From DASSBG01 sp035699085 (GTDB lineage: Bacteria > Pseudomonadota > Gammaproteobacteria > Xanthomonadales > Rhodanobacteraceae): DNA of 64,000 nt. A program made the translations under genes and the position numbers. Below, in pieces: positions 27,012 to 36,530 of the stretch (position 1 is the stretch's first letter; each line of letters begins with the position of its first letter). Under the pieces are notes generated by a model. It was not told the DNA's origin, did not search any database, and saw only the letters and a list, made by a program, of their open reading frames with translations. The stretch spans positions 32,162 through 96,161 of the forward strand of contig DASSBG010000041.1 of assembly GCA_035699085.1 (NCBI GenBank), in the 5' to 3' direction.

Positions 27012-30000
27012 AACACCGGGATCATCAACACGCCCAGCGTGGTGGCCAGCACCATGCCGCCGATCACGCCGGTGCCGATGGCGTGGCGGCTGTTGGCGCC
27101 GGCACCGGTCGAGACGGCCAGCGGCAGCACGCCGAAAATGAAGGCGATCGAGGTCATCAGCACCGGCCGGAAGCGCAGCCGGCAGGCTTCCATCACCGCG
27201 GCCACCGCGCCCTTGCCGCTGTTTTGTTCGGCACGCGCGAACTCGATGATCAGGATCGCGTTCTTGGCCGCCAGACCGATGATGGCGATGACGCCGATCT
27301 TGAAGTAGATGTCGTCGCTGAGGCCACGCGCCCAAGTGAACAGCAGCGTGCCGAGCACGCCCAGCGGCACCACCATCAGTACCGACAGCGGAATCGACCA
27401 GCTCTCGTAAAGTGCCGCCAGGCACAGGAACACGACGATCAGCGACAGCGCGTAGACGATGGGCGCCTGCGCACCGGACATGATCTCCTGCAGCGACTGG
27501 CCCGACCACTCGTAGCCGATGCCGTCGGGCAGGTAGGCCTCGACGATGTGCTCCATCGCCGACATCGCCTCGCCCGAGCTGTGGCCGGGCGCGGCACTGC
27601 CGGTGATAGCGACCGAACTGAAGCCGTTGTAGCGGTCCAGCGTCGGCGGCCCGACCTGCCACTGTGGCGTGACCACGGTCGATACCGGCACCAGTTCGCC
27701 GCCGCTGTTGCGCACGTAGTAGTGGTCCAGCCCGTCCACGCTCATGCGGTACGGCGCCTGCGCCTGCAGTTCGACGCGCTGGATGCGGCCCTCGTAGTCG
27801 AAGTCGTTGGCGTAGACCGGCGCCAGCATCAGCTGGATGGCCGTATAGACGTCATTGACGGAAAGCCCCATGGTCTGCGCCTTCAGACGGTCCACGGTCA
27901 GCTTCAGCTGCGGCGAGTCTTCCAGCCCATTGGGTCGCACGCCCATCAGCACCGGGTTCTGCGACGCCTTGGCCAGCAGCACGTTGCGCGCCTCGACCAA
28001 CTTGTCGTGTCCCAGCCCGCCGCGGTCCTCCAGCCGGAAGTCGAAGCCGCCGAACTGGCCCAGACCCTGGATCACCGGCAGGTTGACCACGAAAATCTGC
28101 GCGTCCTTGATGCCCTGCACGGCACCATTGGCCCAGCCGATCAGCTGCTCCGCCGTCTTGTCGCGCTCATCCCACGGGGTCAGCTGGATGAACGCCATGC
28201 CGACGTTCTCGCCCGAACCGAGGAAGCTGAATCCACCCACCTCGACGACGTCGGCGATGTCGGGGTTGCTGTCCAGGATGTCGGTCATGCTGGCCATCAC
28301 CTGGCTGGTGCGGTCGATGGTCGCGCCCGGCGGCAGCTGCACCACGGCCAGCATGTAACCCTGGTCTTCCGAGGGCAGGAAGCTGCTTGGCAGCCGCCAG
28401 AACAGCAGCGCCACCAGCAGGACCACCAGCACGAAACCGGCCATCCAGCGCGGCGTGTGGTGCACCGCCTGACCCACCCGGTGCAGATAGTGCCTGGTGA
28501 CCCGGTCGAAGTTGCGGTTGAACCAGCGCAGGAAGCGGTTCGGCGTGCCGTGCACCGGCTTGATGAGCGTGGCGCACAACGCCGGCGTGAACGACAGCGC
28601 CATGATGGCCGACAGCGCCATGGAGATGGCGATGGTCAAGGCGAACTGGCGGTAGATTGCGCCGACGCTGCCACCCATCATCGCCGACGGTATGAACACG
28701 GACGCAAGCACGGTGGTGACGGCGACGATGGCGCCGGTGATCTGGCCCATGCCTTTCTGCGTCGCTTCCCGGGGCGGGAGTCCCTCCTCGCTCATGATGC
28801 GCTCGACGTTCTCGACCACCACGATGGCATCGTCCACGACGATGCCGATGGCCAGCACCAGGCCGAACAGTGTCAACACGTTGATGGAGAAGCCGGCCAG
28901 GTAGAGGCCGCCGAATGCGCCGGTCAGCGCCACCGGGACCACGATGGTCGGGATCAGCGTGGCGCGCAGGTTCTGCAGGAACAGCAGCATCACCAGGAAC
29001 ACCAGCACGATCGCCTCGCCCAGCGTCTTGACCACCTCGACGATCGAGATGCGCACGAAGGTCGAGGCATCGAAGGGCACGGACCAGGTGACGCCGGCGG
29101 GGAAGGTCTTCGCCAGCTCCGCCATCTTGGCGCGCACCGCCTTGGATACCGAAAGGGCGTTCGCCCCCGGCAGCAGTTCGATGCCGGCGCCTGCCACCGG
29201 CTTGCCGTGGCTGCGGGTGAAGAAACCGTAGCCGCTGGAGCCCAGTTCCACACGCGCCACGTCGCCCAGGCGCACGGTCGAGCCGTCCACGTTGGTTCGC
29301 AGGATGATGTTGCGGAACTGCTCCGGCGAGCTGAAACGGCTCTCGGCGGTGACGTTCACCGTCAGTCCCTGGCCCGGCACGGCCGGCGCCGCACCGATCG
29401 CGCCGGCGGCGAACTGCACGTTCTGCGCGCGGACCGCGTTCAGTGCGTCGACCGCTGTCAGGCCGTAGCCGTGCAGCTTGTCCGGGTTGAGCCAGATGCG
29501 CATGGCGTAGCCGGAACCGAACTGGTTGGCGCCGCCGACGCCGGAGACGCGCTGGATCGGGTCGAGCACCCGCGCTTCCATCAGGTTGTTGAGCGCCTCG
29601 CGGTCGAGGCTGCCGTCGGTTGACTGCAGCGACAGCAGCATCAGGAAGCCGCTGTTGGCCTTGCCGACGTGGATGCCGTTGCGGCGCACCTCTTCGGGCA
29701 GGCGCGGTTCGGCACTGCTGACACGGTTTTGCGTTTCCACCGCGGCGATGTCGAGGTCGGTGCCGTTCTCGAAGAACAGGCTGATGTGCACGCGGCCGTT
29801 GTTGCTGGAGCTGGAGGTGAAGTAGAGCAGTCCCTCCAGGCCGGTGAGCTGCTGCTCGATGACGTTGGTCACCGAACTCTCCAGCACCGCGGCGCTGGCG
29901 CCCGGGTAGGAAGCCGAGACGTTGACGCTCGGCGGCGCGATCTGCGGGTAGGCCTCCACCGCCATGTTGAAGATGGAGATGGTGCCGGCCAGCGTGATCA

Positions 30001-30052
30001 GGATCGCGATGACCCAGGCGAAGACCGGGCGATTGATGAAAAACTGGGGCAT
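26942..30052 (-). CDS. RND efflux permease, HAE1 (AcrB/MexB) type
   Basis: A 1036-residue inner-membrane proton-driven drug exporter. It has 12 membrane helices and two large periplasmic loops; it begins MPQFFINRPVFAWVIAI, the family hallmark. Proton-relay residues are present: the Asp pair in GIVVDDAIVVVENVER (near 407/408), the Lys in GLAAKNAILIIEFA, and the Arg in RFRPVLMTS. Periplasmic motifs such as QVQNRVSSAEPRLPEEV-like segments and NGFSSVAI are typical of MexB. It lies 14 bp downstream of its adaptor gene and is clearly in one operon with it. No TolC-type outer-membrane gene follows. Confidence 0.95.
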   Translation of the reverse strand: MPQFFINRPVFAWVIAILITLAGTISIFNMAVEAYPQIAPPSVNVSASYPGASAAVLESSVTNVIEQQLTGLEGLLYFTSSSSNNGRVHISLFFENGTDLDIAAVETQNRVSSAEPRLPEEVRRNGIHVGKANSGFLMLLSLQSTDGSLDREALNNLMEARVLDPIQRVSGVGGANQFGSGYAMRIWLNPDKLHGYGLTAVDALNAVRAQNVQFAAGAIGAAPAVPGQGLTVNVTAESRFSSPEQFRNIILRTNVDGSTVRLGDVARVELGSSGYGFFTRSHGKPVAGAGIELLPGANALSVSKAVRAKMAELAKTFPAGVTWSVPFDASTFVRISIVEVVKTLGEAIVLVFLVMLLFLQNLRATLIPTIVVPVALTGAFGGLYLAGFSINVLTLFGLVLAIGIVVDDAIVVVENVERIMSEEGLPPREATQKGMGQITGAIVAVTTVLASVFIPSAMMGGSVGAIYRQFALTIAISMALSAIMALSFTPALCATLIKPVHGTPNRFLRWFNRNFDRVTRHYLHRVGQAVHHTPRWMAGFVLVVLLVALLFWRLPSSFLPSEDQGYMLAVVQLPPGATIDRTSQVMASMTDILDSNPDIADVVEVGGFSFLGSGENVGMAFIQLTPWDERDKTAEQLIGWANGAVQGIKDAQIFVVNLPVIQGLGQFGGFDFRLEDRGGLGHDKLVEARNVLLAKASQNPVLMGVRPNGLEDSPQLKLTVDRLKAQTMGLSVNDVYTAIQLMLAPVYANDFDYEGRIQRVELQAQAPYRMSVDGLDHYYVRNSGGELVPVSTVVTPQWQVGPPTLDRYNGFSSVAITGSAAPGHSSGEAMSAMEHIVEAYLPDGIGYEWSGQSLQEIMSGAQAPIVYALSLIVVFLCLAALYESWSIPLSVLMVVPLGVLGTLLFTWARGLSDDIYFKIGVIAIIGLAAKNAILIIEFARAEQNSGKGAVAAVMEACRLRFRPVLMTSIAFIFGVLPLAVSTGAGANSRHAIGTGVIGGMVLATTLGVLMIPVFYVFVRRLVGDKSDGREDLIEKR

Positions 30053-30066
30053 TGCGGCGCTTCCTG

Positions 30067-31311
30067 TCAGCGGCTGCTGGCGGCCGGGGCGGGGCCCGCG
30101 GCACCGGGTGCGCCCGAGGACGCCGCGGCCGGCGAACTTGCGGCCGGCGCGGCCGGCGCTGTGGGTGCGCTGGCCGGCGTCGCCGGCACGTAAGGCGTGG
30201 CCTTGGCTGGCGCACCCGGGCGCACCTTCTGCAGGCCGCTGACGATTACCGCGTCGCCTTCATGCAGGCCGCTGGTGACGATCCAGTCGCCACCCCGCAT
30301 GCCGCTGGTCTCGACCGGCTGGCGGGCCACCTTGCCGTCGTCGCCGACCAGCATCAGGTAGGTGCCCTCGGCGTCGCGCTGCATGGCCTTCTGCGGCACC
30401 AGGTAGACCTGCTGCAGCTGGCCGACGGTCAGCAGCACATGGACGAACATGCCCGGCAACAGGACGCGCTGCGGGTTTGGAAACGACGCTCGCAGCGACA
30501 CCGCGCCGGTCTGCGGATCGACCGCCATGTCGGAGAAGTCCACCGTCCCGGCGTGCGGATAAATCGTGCCGTTGGCCAGTTTCAGCTTGACCGGCATGCT
30601 GCTTTTCTGGCGCACTTGCAGGCGCCCCTGCGCTTGTTGCTGCTGCAGGTTCTGGACCTCTTCCAGTGGCTGGCTGAAGTCTACGTAGATCGGATCGATC
30701 TGCTTGATCGTCGTGAGCTCCGTGGCGCTGCCCTGGCCGACCAGCGCGCCCTTGGTGACCAGCGCGCGGCCGGCGCGGCCCGAGATGGGCGCGGTGACCG
30801 TGGCGTAGGAGAGGTCGAGGCGGGCTGCCGCGAGCGCCGCCTGCGCCTGCTTCACGGCGGCAGCCGAGCTGGCGGCCTTGGCTTTGGCGTTGTCGAGGTC
30901 CTGGCGAGAGATCACGCCGCGATCAGCGAGTTTCTCGGCCCGGCTGGCGGTGACGGCGTCGTTGTGCGCGGTGGCCTTGGCCGCCGCCAGCGCGGCTTCC
31001 TTCATGCGTACCGTGGCCTTGAGCTGGGCCGGGTCGATGCGGAACAGGACGTCACCCTGCTCGACGTCCGAACCCTCGTCATAGACGCGTTCCTCGACGA
31101 TACCCGGCACCCGCGCGCGCACCTCGGCCACCTGCGTTGGCGCCAACCGTCCAACCAGCTCGTGCGCCACCGGCACGGCTTGGGCGTGAACGTGGATCAC
31201 CTCCACCTGGGGAACGGGCGGCGCTGGCGGCGCGGCGCTCTTCGAGCAGGCGCCGAGTGCAGTGCAGGCGAGGGCGAGCAGGCTGATGGTGACGCGTGCG
31301 TTCATGGCCAT
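30067..31311 (-). CDS. RND efflux periplasmic adaptor (AcrA/MexA type)
   Basis: A 414-residue membrane-fusion lipoprotein that links the RND permease to an outer-membrane channel. The lipobox LGAC places the lipidated cysteine at residue 22. The biotinyl-lipoyl half-motifs (VPGIVEERVYDEGSDVEQGDVLFRID and LSYATVTAPISGRAGRALVTKGALV), an alpha-hairpin coiled coil between them, and the beta-barrel (SFPNPQRVLLPGMFVHV) are all in order. The C-terminus carries an unusual 50-residue Pro/Ala/Ser tail. An ATG two codons in (31305) is an equally good start. No regulator gene is adjacent, but a palindrome overlaps the promoter. Confidence 0.93.
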   Translation of the reverse strand: MAMNARVTISLLALACTALGACSKSAAPPAPPVPQVEVIHVHAQAVPVAHELVGRLAPTQVAEVRARVPGIVEERVYDEGSDVEQGDVLFRIDPAQLKATVRMKEAALAAAKATAHNDAVTASRAEKLADRGVISRQDLDNAKAKAASSAAAVKQAQAALAAARLDLSYATVTAPISGRAGRALVTKGALVGQGSATELTTIKQIDPIYVDFSQPLEEVQNLQQQQAQGRLQVRQKSSMPVKLKLANGTIYPHAGTVDFSDMAVDPQTGAVSLRASFPNPQRVLLPGMFVHVLLTVGQLQQVYLVPQKAMQRDAEGTYLMLVGDDGKVARQPVETSGMRGGDWIVTSGLHEGDAVIVSGLQKVRPGAPAKATPYVPATPASAPTAPAAPAASSPAAASSGAPGAAGPAPAASSR

Positions 31312-31371
31312 TTCCGGTGGGTCGACGAGTTCAGCGCGTGGGCCGGGCCGTCCGGCAGGCGCGGAAAGCGC

Positions 31372-31391
31372 GACAGTATAAGTGAACTGTC
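31372..31391. promoter_or_regulatory. Palindromic operator over efflux promoter
   Basis: GACAGT-N8-ACTGTC is a perfect inverted repeat about 60 bp upstream of the adaptor gene. Its left half overlaps TATACT (minus strand, 31380-31375), a good -10 box for the efflux operon. Spacing and position suit a TetR-type repressor; none is encoded nearby. Confidence 0.5.
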
Positions 31392-31514
31392 CGGTTTTGT
31401 ATTCATTGTGGCGTCAGCTTCCCCACTCCGGCGCCCGCGCCTGCCGAGGCTGGTGGTGGCATCGCGCCCGGCGGTGGCCTATCCTTTGCGCGCCTTTCAT
31501 TCCGCGGAACCCCC

Positions 31515-34500
31515 ATGAACGCCAACCGAGCCGCCGCGAGCGGCACTTCGCTGTCCGGGATCACCGACCAACTGCACGCTTTGGTGGCCGACGGCAACGC
31601 CGGGTTGGCGGGCACCCTCGTCCACGCATTGCTGGACCGCGTCGACGGCGAAGATCTTGCCGCGCACGCGTCAGGTACATGGGCCGAACTGGTCAATTCG
31701 CTGTTCCGGCAGATGCTTGTACGCGAGCCGGGGACGGCCAGCGCGCAGGTATTCAATCCTGAGGCCGGCGACTGCGGCACGGTAGTGCAAATAGTCACTG
31801 ACGACATGCCGTTCCTGGTGGACTCGGTGCGCCTGATCATCAATCGCAGTGATGCCTCGCCGAGGATGGTTCTGCACCCGGTGCTCGGCGTGCGCCGCGA
31901 CAAGGGCGGCCGGCTGGAGGCGATAGGTGCCGACGCCGGCAAGGGCGCGATCGCCGAATCGCTGCTGCATTTCGAACTGGACCGCATTGCCGACGCCGGC
32001 GAGCGCAAGCGGCTGCAGGCCGAGGTGCTGCGGGTGCTGGCCGACGTGCGCGCGGCGGTGGCCGACTGGCAGGCCATGCGCGACAAGATGCTGTCGATCG
32101 CCGACGAGCTTCCGGGCCGGCGCACACCGCTGGACGATGCCGGTCTGCGCGAGGCGCAGGAGTTCCTGCGCTGGGTCAGCGACGACCACTTCACCTACCT
32201 CGGCTACCGCGAGTACGTGGTGGTCGAGCGTGATGACGACGAGGTCCTGGAGGCCATCGAGGATTCGGGCCTCGGCCTCCTGCGAGGCGGCGCGCGGGCC
32301 ATGGCGCCGCGTTCGCTGAAGACCCTGGCGGCGACCGAGCTGCCGCAGTCGGGCGCGATCGACGCCATCATCCTGACCAAGACCAATTCGCGCGCGGACG
32401 TGCACCGCCCGGGCTACATGGATTACATCGGCGTGCTGCAGTTCGACGACAACGGCCGGCCGGTTGGCGAGCAGCGTTTCCTCGGCCTGTATACATCGAC
32501 GGCCTACATGCGGCGGCCGCAGGACGTGCCGCTCTTGCGGCAGAAGGTGGCGGCGGTGATGCAGCGGTCGGGCTTTCGCGGCGACTCGCATTCGGGCAAG
32601 GCACTGCGCCACATCCTGGAGACCCTGCCGCGCGAGGAGTTGCTGCAATGCACGGTTGACGAGTTGGAGTCCACCGCGCGTGGCGTGCTCGACCTGCGCG
32701 AGCGGGCGCGGCCGCGGGTGTTCGTGCGGCGCGACAAGTACGGCCGTTTCTTCTCGTGCCTGGCGTTCGTGCCGCGCGACCGTTTCAACACCAACGTGCG
32801 CGAGCGCGTCGAGGGTGCGCTGAAGCGCGCCTTCCGCGGCGAGCACGTGCAATCGACCCTGCTGCTGGACGAGTCGCCGCTGGCGCGCCTGCACATCGTG
32901 ATCCGCCCGCGCGCCGGCGAGGTGCCGGAATACGATGCCGAGGACCTGGGGGCAAAGTTGTCGCAGATCGTGCGCAACTGGCACGACGACCTGCGCGAGA
33001 TCCTGGTGCAGCGGCTGGGCGTGGAGCGCGGCCAGCAGCTGGCGCGACGCTACGGCCGCGCGCTGCCGGCCAGCTACATCGAGGAGGTTACCGCGCAGGT
33101 GGCGGCCGGCGATGTCGAGATCGTGGCCGGTCTCAGCGCCGGCGACGACCTTCGGCTGGTCCTGTACCGGGCGCGCAAGGGCCGCGGCGAGCTGCGCTTC
33201 AAGGTGTTCCGCTATGGCACCGACATCGGCCTGAGCGACGTGCTGCCGCTGCTCGAGAACATGGGCCTGCGGGTCCACACCGAGCATCTGTACGAGCTGG
33301 ACGTGGCCAGCGGCCGGCTGTTCATCCAGGACTTCGAGGTGAAGTCGAGCGGCGGCCTGGCCTTCGACATCGACCAGGTCGGCGGCAAGTTCGAGCACGC
33401 CTTCGAGGCCATCTGGCGCGGACGCGCCGAGAACGACGGCTTCAACCGGCTGGTGCTGTCGGCCGGACTGACCTGGCGCCAGGTCGCGGTGCTGCGCGGC
33501 TATTGCAAGTACCTGCTGCAGGTCGGCGTGACCTTCTCGCAGGCCTACATGGAGGACACCTTCAACCACTACCCGCTGGCCGCGGGCCTGCTGGTGGAAC
33601 TGTTCGAGGCGAAGTTCGACCCGGACCGCGAGAAGACCACCAAGACCGCGCTCAACAGCGCGCGCAAGCGCATGGCCAGCGAGATCAGCGCGCTGTTGCC
33701 GGCCGCGGTGGCGCAGGCCAACCCCGAGTTCGCCGAGCTGCTGCTGGCGTCGCGCACGGCACCGCGTGCGGAGCAGGAGGCGGCGGTGATCCAGGCGCTG
33801 CGTGGCCTGCTGGACAACATTCGCAGCGTCGACGAAGACCGCATCTTCCGCAGCTTCATCGACGTCATCCGCGCCACCCTGCGAACCAACGCCTTCCAAC
33901 TGGGTGCCAACGGCGAGCCGGCCGAGTACATCAGCTACAAGCTGGACTGCCACAAGGTGCCCGATCTTCCCAAGCCGCAGCCGTTCCGGGAGATCTTCGT
34001 CTGCAGCCCGCGGGTGGAGGGCATCCACCTGCGCTTCGGCCCGGTGGCGCGCGGTGGCCTGCGCTGGTCGGACCGCCGCGAGGACTTCCGCACCGAGGTG
34101 CTCGGCCTGGTGAAGGCGCAGATGGTCAAGAACACGGTGATCGTGCCGGTCGGGTCCAAGGGCGGCTTTTTCGTCAAGCGGCCGCCGGCCGGCGGCGACC
34201 GCGACGCAATCCTGGCCGAGGGCATCGCCTGCTACAGCATCTTCAACAACGGCTTGCTGGACATCACCGACAACCTGGTCGACGGCAAGGTGGTGCATCC
34301 CGAGCGGGTGGTGCGGCATGACGGCGACGACCCCTATCTGGTGGTCGCTGCCGACAAGGGCACGGCCAGGTTTTCCGACATCGCCAATCGCATTGCCATC
34401 GAGCATGGCTACTGGTTGGGCGACGCCTATGCCTCCGGTGGTTCGGCCGGCTACGACCACAAGGCCATGGGCATCACCGCCAAGGGCGGCTGGGAGTCGG

Positions 34501-36458
34501 TGAAGCGGCATTTCCGCTCGCTGGGCCGCGATTGCCAACGCGAGGACTTCACCTGCGTCGGCATCGGCGACATGTCCGGCGACGTGTTCGGCAACGGCAT
34601 GCTGCTGTCACGCCACATCCGCCTGGTCGCCGCCTTCGATCACCGCGACATCTTCATCGACCCGGATCCGGACATCGACGTGTCGTTCGCGGAGCGCCAG
34701 CGGCTGTTCGACCTGCCGCGCTCGAGTTGGCAGGACTACGACGCCGCGAAGATCTCCGCCGGTGGCGGCGTCTACCCGCGCAGCGCCAAGGCCATCGAGC
34801 TGTCGCCGCAGGCGCGGCAGGCGCTGGGGCTGCCCGCCTCCGACGAGCCGATGCCGGTGAACGAGGTGCTGCGGGCAATCCTGAAGGCGCCGGTCGACCT
34901 GCTCTGGAACGGTGGCATCGGCACCTACGTCAAGTCCGCCGGCGAGACCCACGCCGATGTCGGCGACCGCGCCAACAATCCGCTGCGCATCAACGGTGGC
35001 GAGCTGCGCTGCAAGATCGTGGGGGAGGGCGGCAACCTCGGCTTCACCCAGAAGGGGCGCGTCGAGGCGGCGCGCAAGGGCGTGCTGCTGAATACCGACT
35101 TCATCGACAATTCGGCCGGTGTCGACACCTCGGACCACGAGGTGAACATCAAGATCCTGCTCAACGACGCGGTGCATCGCGGCGAGATCACGGTGGAGCA
35201 GCGCAACGAGCAGCTGGCGGCGATGACCGACGAGGTCGAGCGCCTGGTGCTGTGGGACAACTACCGGCAAAACCAGGCCATCACGCTGATGGAGCACATG
35301 TCCATCCAGCGCATGGGCTCCAAGCGCCACTTCATCCGCACGCTGGAGGCGGAGGGCATGCTGGACCGCCAGATCGAGTCGCTGCCGAGCGACGAGGAAC
35401 TGGGCGAGCGGCGCGCGCGCGGCGAGGGCCTGACCCGGCCGGAGCTGGCCATCCTGCTGTCCTACTCCAAGATTCGGCTGTACCAGCAACTGCTGGACTC
35501 GGCGATGCCGGAGGACCCGTACCTGTCGCGCGAACTGGTGCGTTACTTCCCCGAGCCGCTGCGGGAAAAGTACGCCGAGCACATGCAGCGCCACCGGCTG
35601 AAGCGCGAAATCATTGCCACCGCGGTGACCAATTCCATCGTCAACCGCATGGGTGCGACCTTCACCTTGCGCATGCAGGAAGACACCGGGCAGACGCCGA
35701 TGGCGGTGGCCAAGGCATTCAATGCAGCGCGTGAAATTCTCGACATACGCAGCCTGTGGGCCGATATCGAGGCACTGGATGGCACCGTCAGCGAAGGCAC
35801 GCAGATCGACGCCGTGCTGAAGATCTGGGCGCTGCTGCGCAGCGTCACGCGCTGGTTGTTGAACCGCCCCGGCGTCGACCTCGACGTCAGCAAGCTGGTG
35901 GCGCGGTACCAGCCGGGGGTCACCGAACTGAAGCAGGCGCTGCCTGCGGCGCTGACCGCCACCGGCAAGGGCGCCTTCGGTGCCGATGTCGAAAAGTGGC
36001 AGGGGTTGGGTTGCCCGCAGGAGCTGGCCGAGCGGCTGGCGCGGGTGCCGGTGCTGGGTTCGGCGCTGGACGTGGTCGAGGTGGCGCACGAAAGCGACCA
36101 CAAGGTCGCCGAGGTGGCCGAGGTGTTCTTCGAACTGGGCGAAGGGCTGGATCTGGAATGGTTGCGGCTGAGGGTCGAGGAGCTGCCGGTCGAGAGCCGC
36201 TGGCACGCGCAGGCGCGTGGTTCGCTGCGCGACGAGCTCAACGCGCAGCAGCGGGCGCTGGCAGTGAACCTGCTGGCACGGCCACTGAAGGGCAAGGGCG
36301 GTGCCGCCGTGGTGCGCGAGTGGCTGGCGAGCGACGACCCGGTGCTGAAGTTCACCCTCGACATCCTCGGCGAGATCAGCTCGCAGTCGCTGGACTACCC
36401 GCTTGCCTCGGTGGCGGTACGCCGGCTGGCGCAGCTGGCGATGAGTGGCGAGCAGTAA
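31515..36458 (+). CDS. gdhB: NAD-specific glutamate dehydrogenase, 180 kDa class
   Basis: A 1647-residue giant glutamate dehydrogenase deaminating glutamate to 2-oxoglutarate with NAD+, mainly for amino-acid catabolism. The central catalytic domain shows the glutamate-binding segment FGPVARGGLRWSDRREDFRTEVLGLVKAQMVKNTVIVPVGSKGGF and the later NNPLRINGGELRCKIVGEGGNLGFTQKGR Rossmann region. The long N- and C-terminal regulatory domains are typical of this class (about 1600 residues in Pseudomonas and Caulobacter). It is divergent from the efflux operon with 203 bp between and convergent with recN. Confidence 0.96.
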   Translation: MNANRAAASGTSLSGITDQLHALVADGNAGLAGTLVHALLDRVDGEDLAAHASGTWAELVNSLFRQMLVREPGTASAQVFNPEAGDCGTVVQIVTDDMPFLVDSVRLIINRSDASPRMVLHPVLGVRRDKGGRLEAIGADAGKGAIAESLLHFELDRIADAGERKRLQAEVLRVLADVRAAVADWQAMRDKMLSIADELPGRRTPLDDAGLREAQEFLRWVSDDHFTYLGYREYVVVERDDDEVLEAIEDSGLGLLRGGARAMAPRSLKTLAATELPQSGAIDAIILTKTNSRADVHRPGYMDYIGVLQFDDNGRPVGEQRFLGLYTSTAYMRRPQDVPLLRQKVAAVMQRSGFRGDSHSGKALRHILETLPREELLQCTVDELESTARGVLDLRERARPRVFVRRDKYGRFFSCLAFVPRDRFNTNVRERVEGALKRAFRGEHVQSTLLLDESPLARLHIVIRPRAGEVPEYDAEDLGAKLSQIVRNWHDDLREILVQRLGVERGQQLARRYGRALPASYIEEVTAQVAAGDVEIVAGLSAGDDLRLVLYRARKGRGELRFKVFRYGTDIGLSDVLPLLENMGLRVHTEHLYELDVASGRLFIQDFEVKSSGGLAFDIDQVGGKFEHAFEAIWRGRAENDGFNRLVLSAGLTWRQVAVLRGYCKYLLQVGVTFSQAYMEDTFNHYPLAAGLLVELFEAKFDPDREKTTKTALNSARKRMASEISALLPAAVAQANPEFAELLLASRTAPRAEQEAAVIQALRGLLDNIRSVDEDRIFRSFIDVIRATLRTNAFQLGANGEPAEYISYKLDCHKVPDLPKPQPFREIFVCSPRVEGIHLRFGPVARGGLRWSDRREDFRTEVLGLVKAQMVKNTVIVPVGSKGGFFVKRPPAGGDRDAILAEGIACYSIFNNGLLDITDNLVDGKVVHPERVVRHDGDDPYLVVAADKGTARFSDIANRIAIEHGYWLGDAYASGGSAGYDHKAMGITAKGGWESVKRHFRSLGRDCQREDFTCVGIGDMSGDVFGNGMLLSRHIRLVAAFDHRDIFIDPDPDIDVSFAERQRLFDLPRSSWQDYDAAKISAGGGVYPRSAKAIELSPQARQALGLPASDEPMPVNEVLRAILKAPVDLLWNGGIGTYVKSAGETHADVGDRANNPLRINGGELRCKIVGEGGNLGFTQKGRVEAARKGVLLNTDFIDNSAGVDTSDHEVNIKILLNDAVHRGEITVEQRNEQLAAMTDEVERLVLWDNYRQNQAITLMEHMSIQRMGSKRHFIRTLEAEGMLDRQIESLPSDEELGERRARGEGLTRPELAILLSYSKIRLYQQLLDSAMPEDPYLSRELVRYFPEPLREKYAEHMQRHRLKREIIATAVTNSIVNRMGATFTLRMQEDTGQTPMAVAKAFNAAREILDIRSLWADIEALDGTVSEGTQIDAVLKIWALLRSVTRWLLNRPGVDLDVSKLVARYQPGVTELKQALPAALTATGKGAFGADVEKWQGLGCPQELAERLARVPVLGSALDVVEVAHESDHKVAEVAEVFFELGEGLDLEWLRLRVEELPVESRWHAQARGSLRDELNAQQRALAVNLLARPLKGKGGAAVVREWLASDDPVLKFTLDILGEISSQSLDYPLASVAVRRLAQLAMSGEQ

Positions 36459-36493
36459 GCGACCAAGCGGCGATCCGGGCCGCCCGCTCCTGC

Positions 36494-36513
36494 GATTCCC
36501 GGTCCCGATTCCG
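36494..36513. repeat. Short GATTCCCGGTCCC repeat
   Basis: A two- to three-unit remnant of the heptamer-like repeat (GATTCCCGGTCCCGATTCC) in the 72-bp gap between the convergent genes gdhB and recN. Confidence 0.55.
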
Positions 36514-36530
36514 CCAATGCAGCGTCGCCC

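Noticed and set aside
26408..29623. A 1071-codon open frame on the plus strand opposite the RND permease gene
   Set aside because: It mirrors the codon phase of a certain gene, has an Arg/His/Gln-rich composition with no motifs, and is typical of antisense frames at this GC content.
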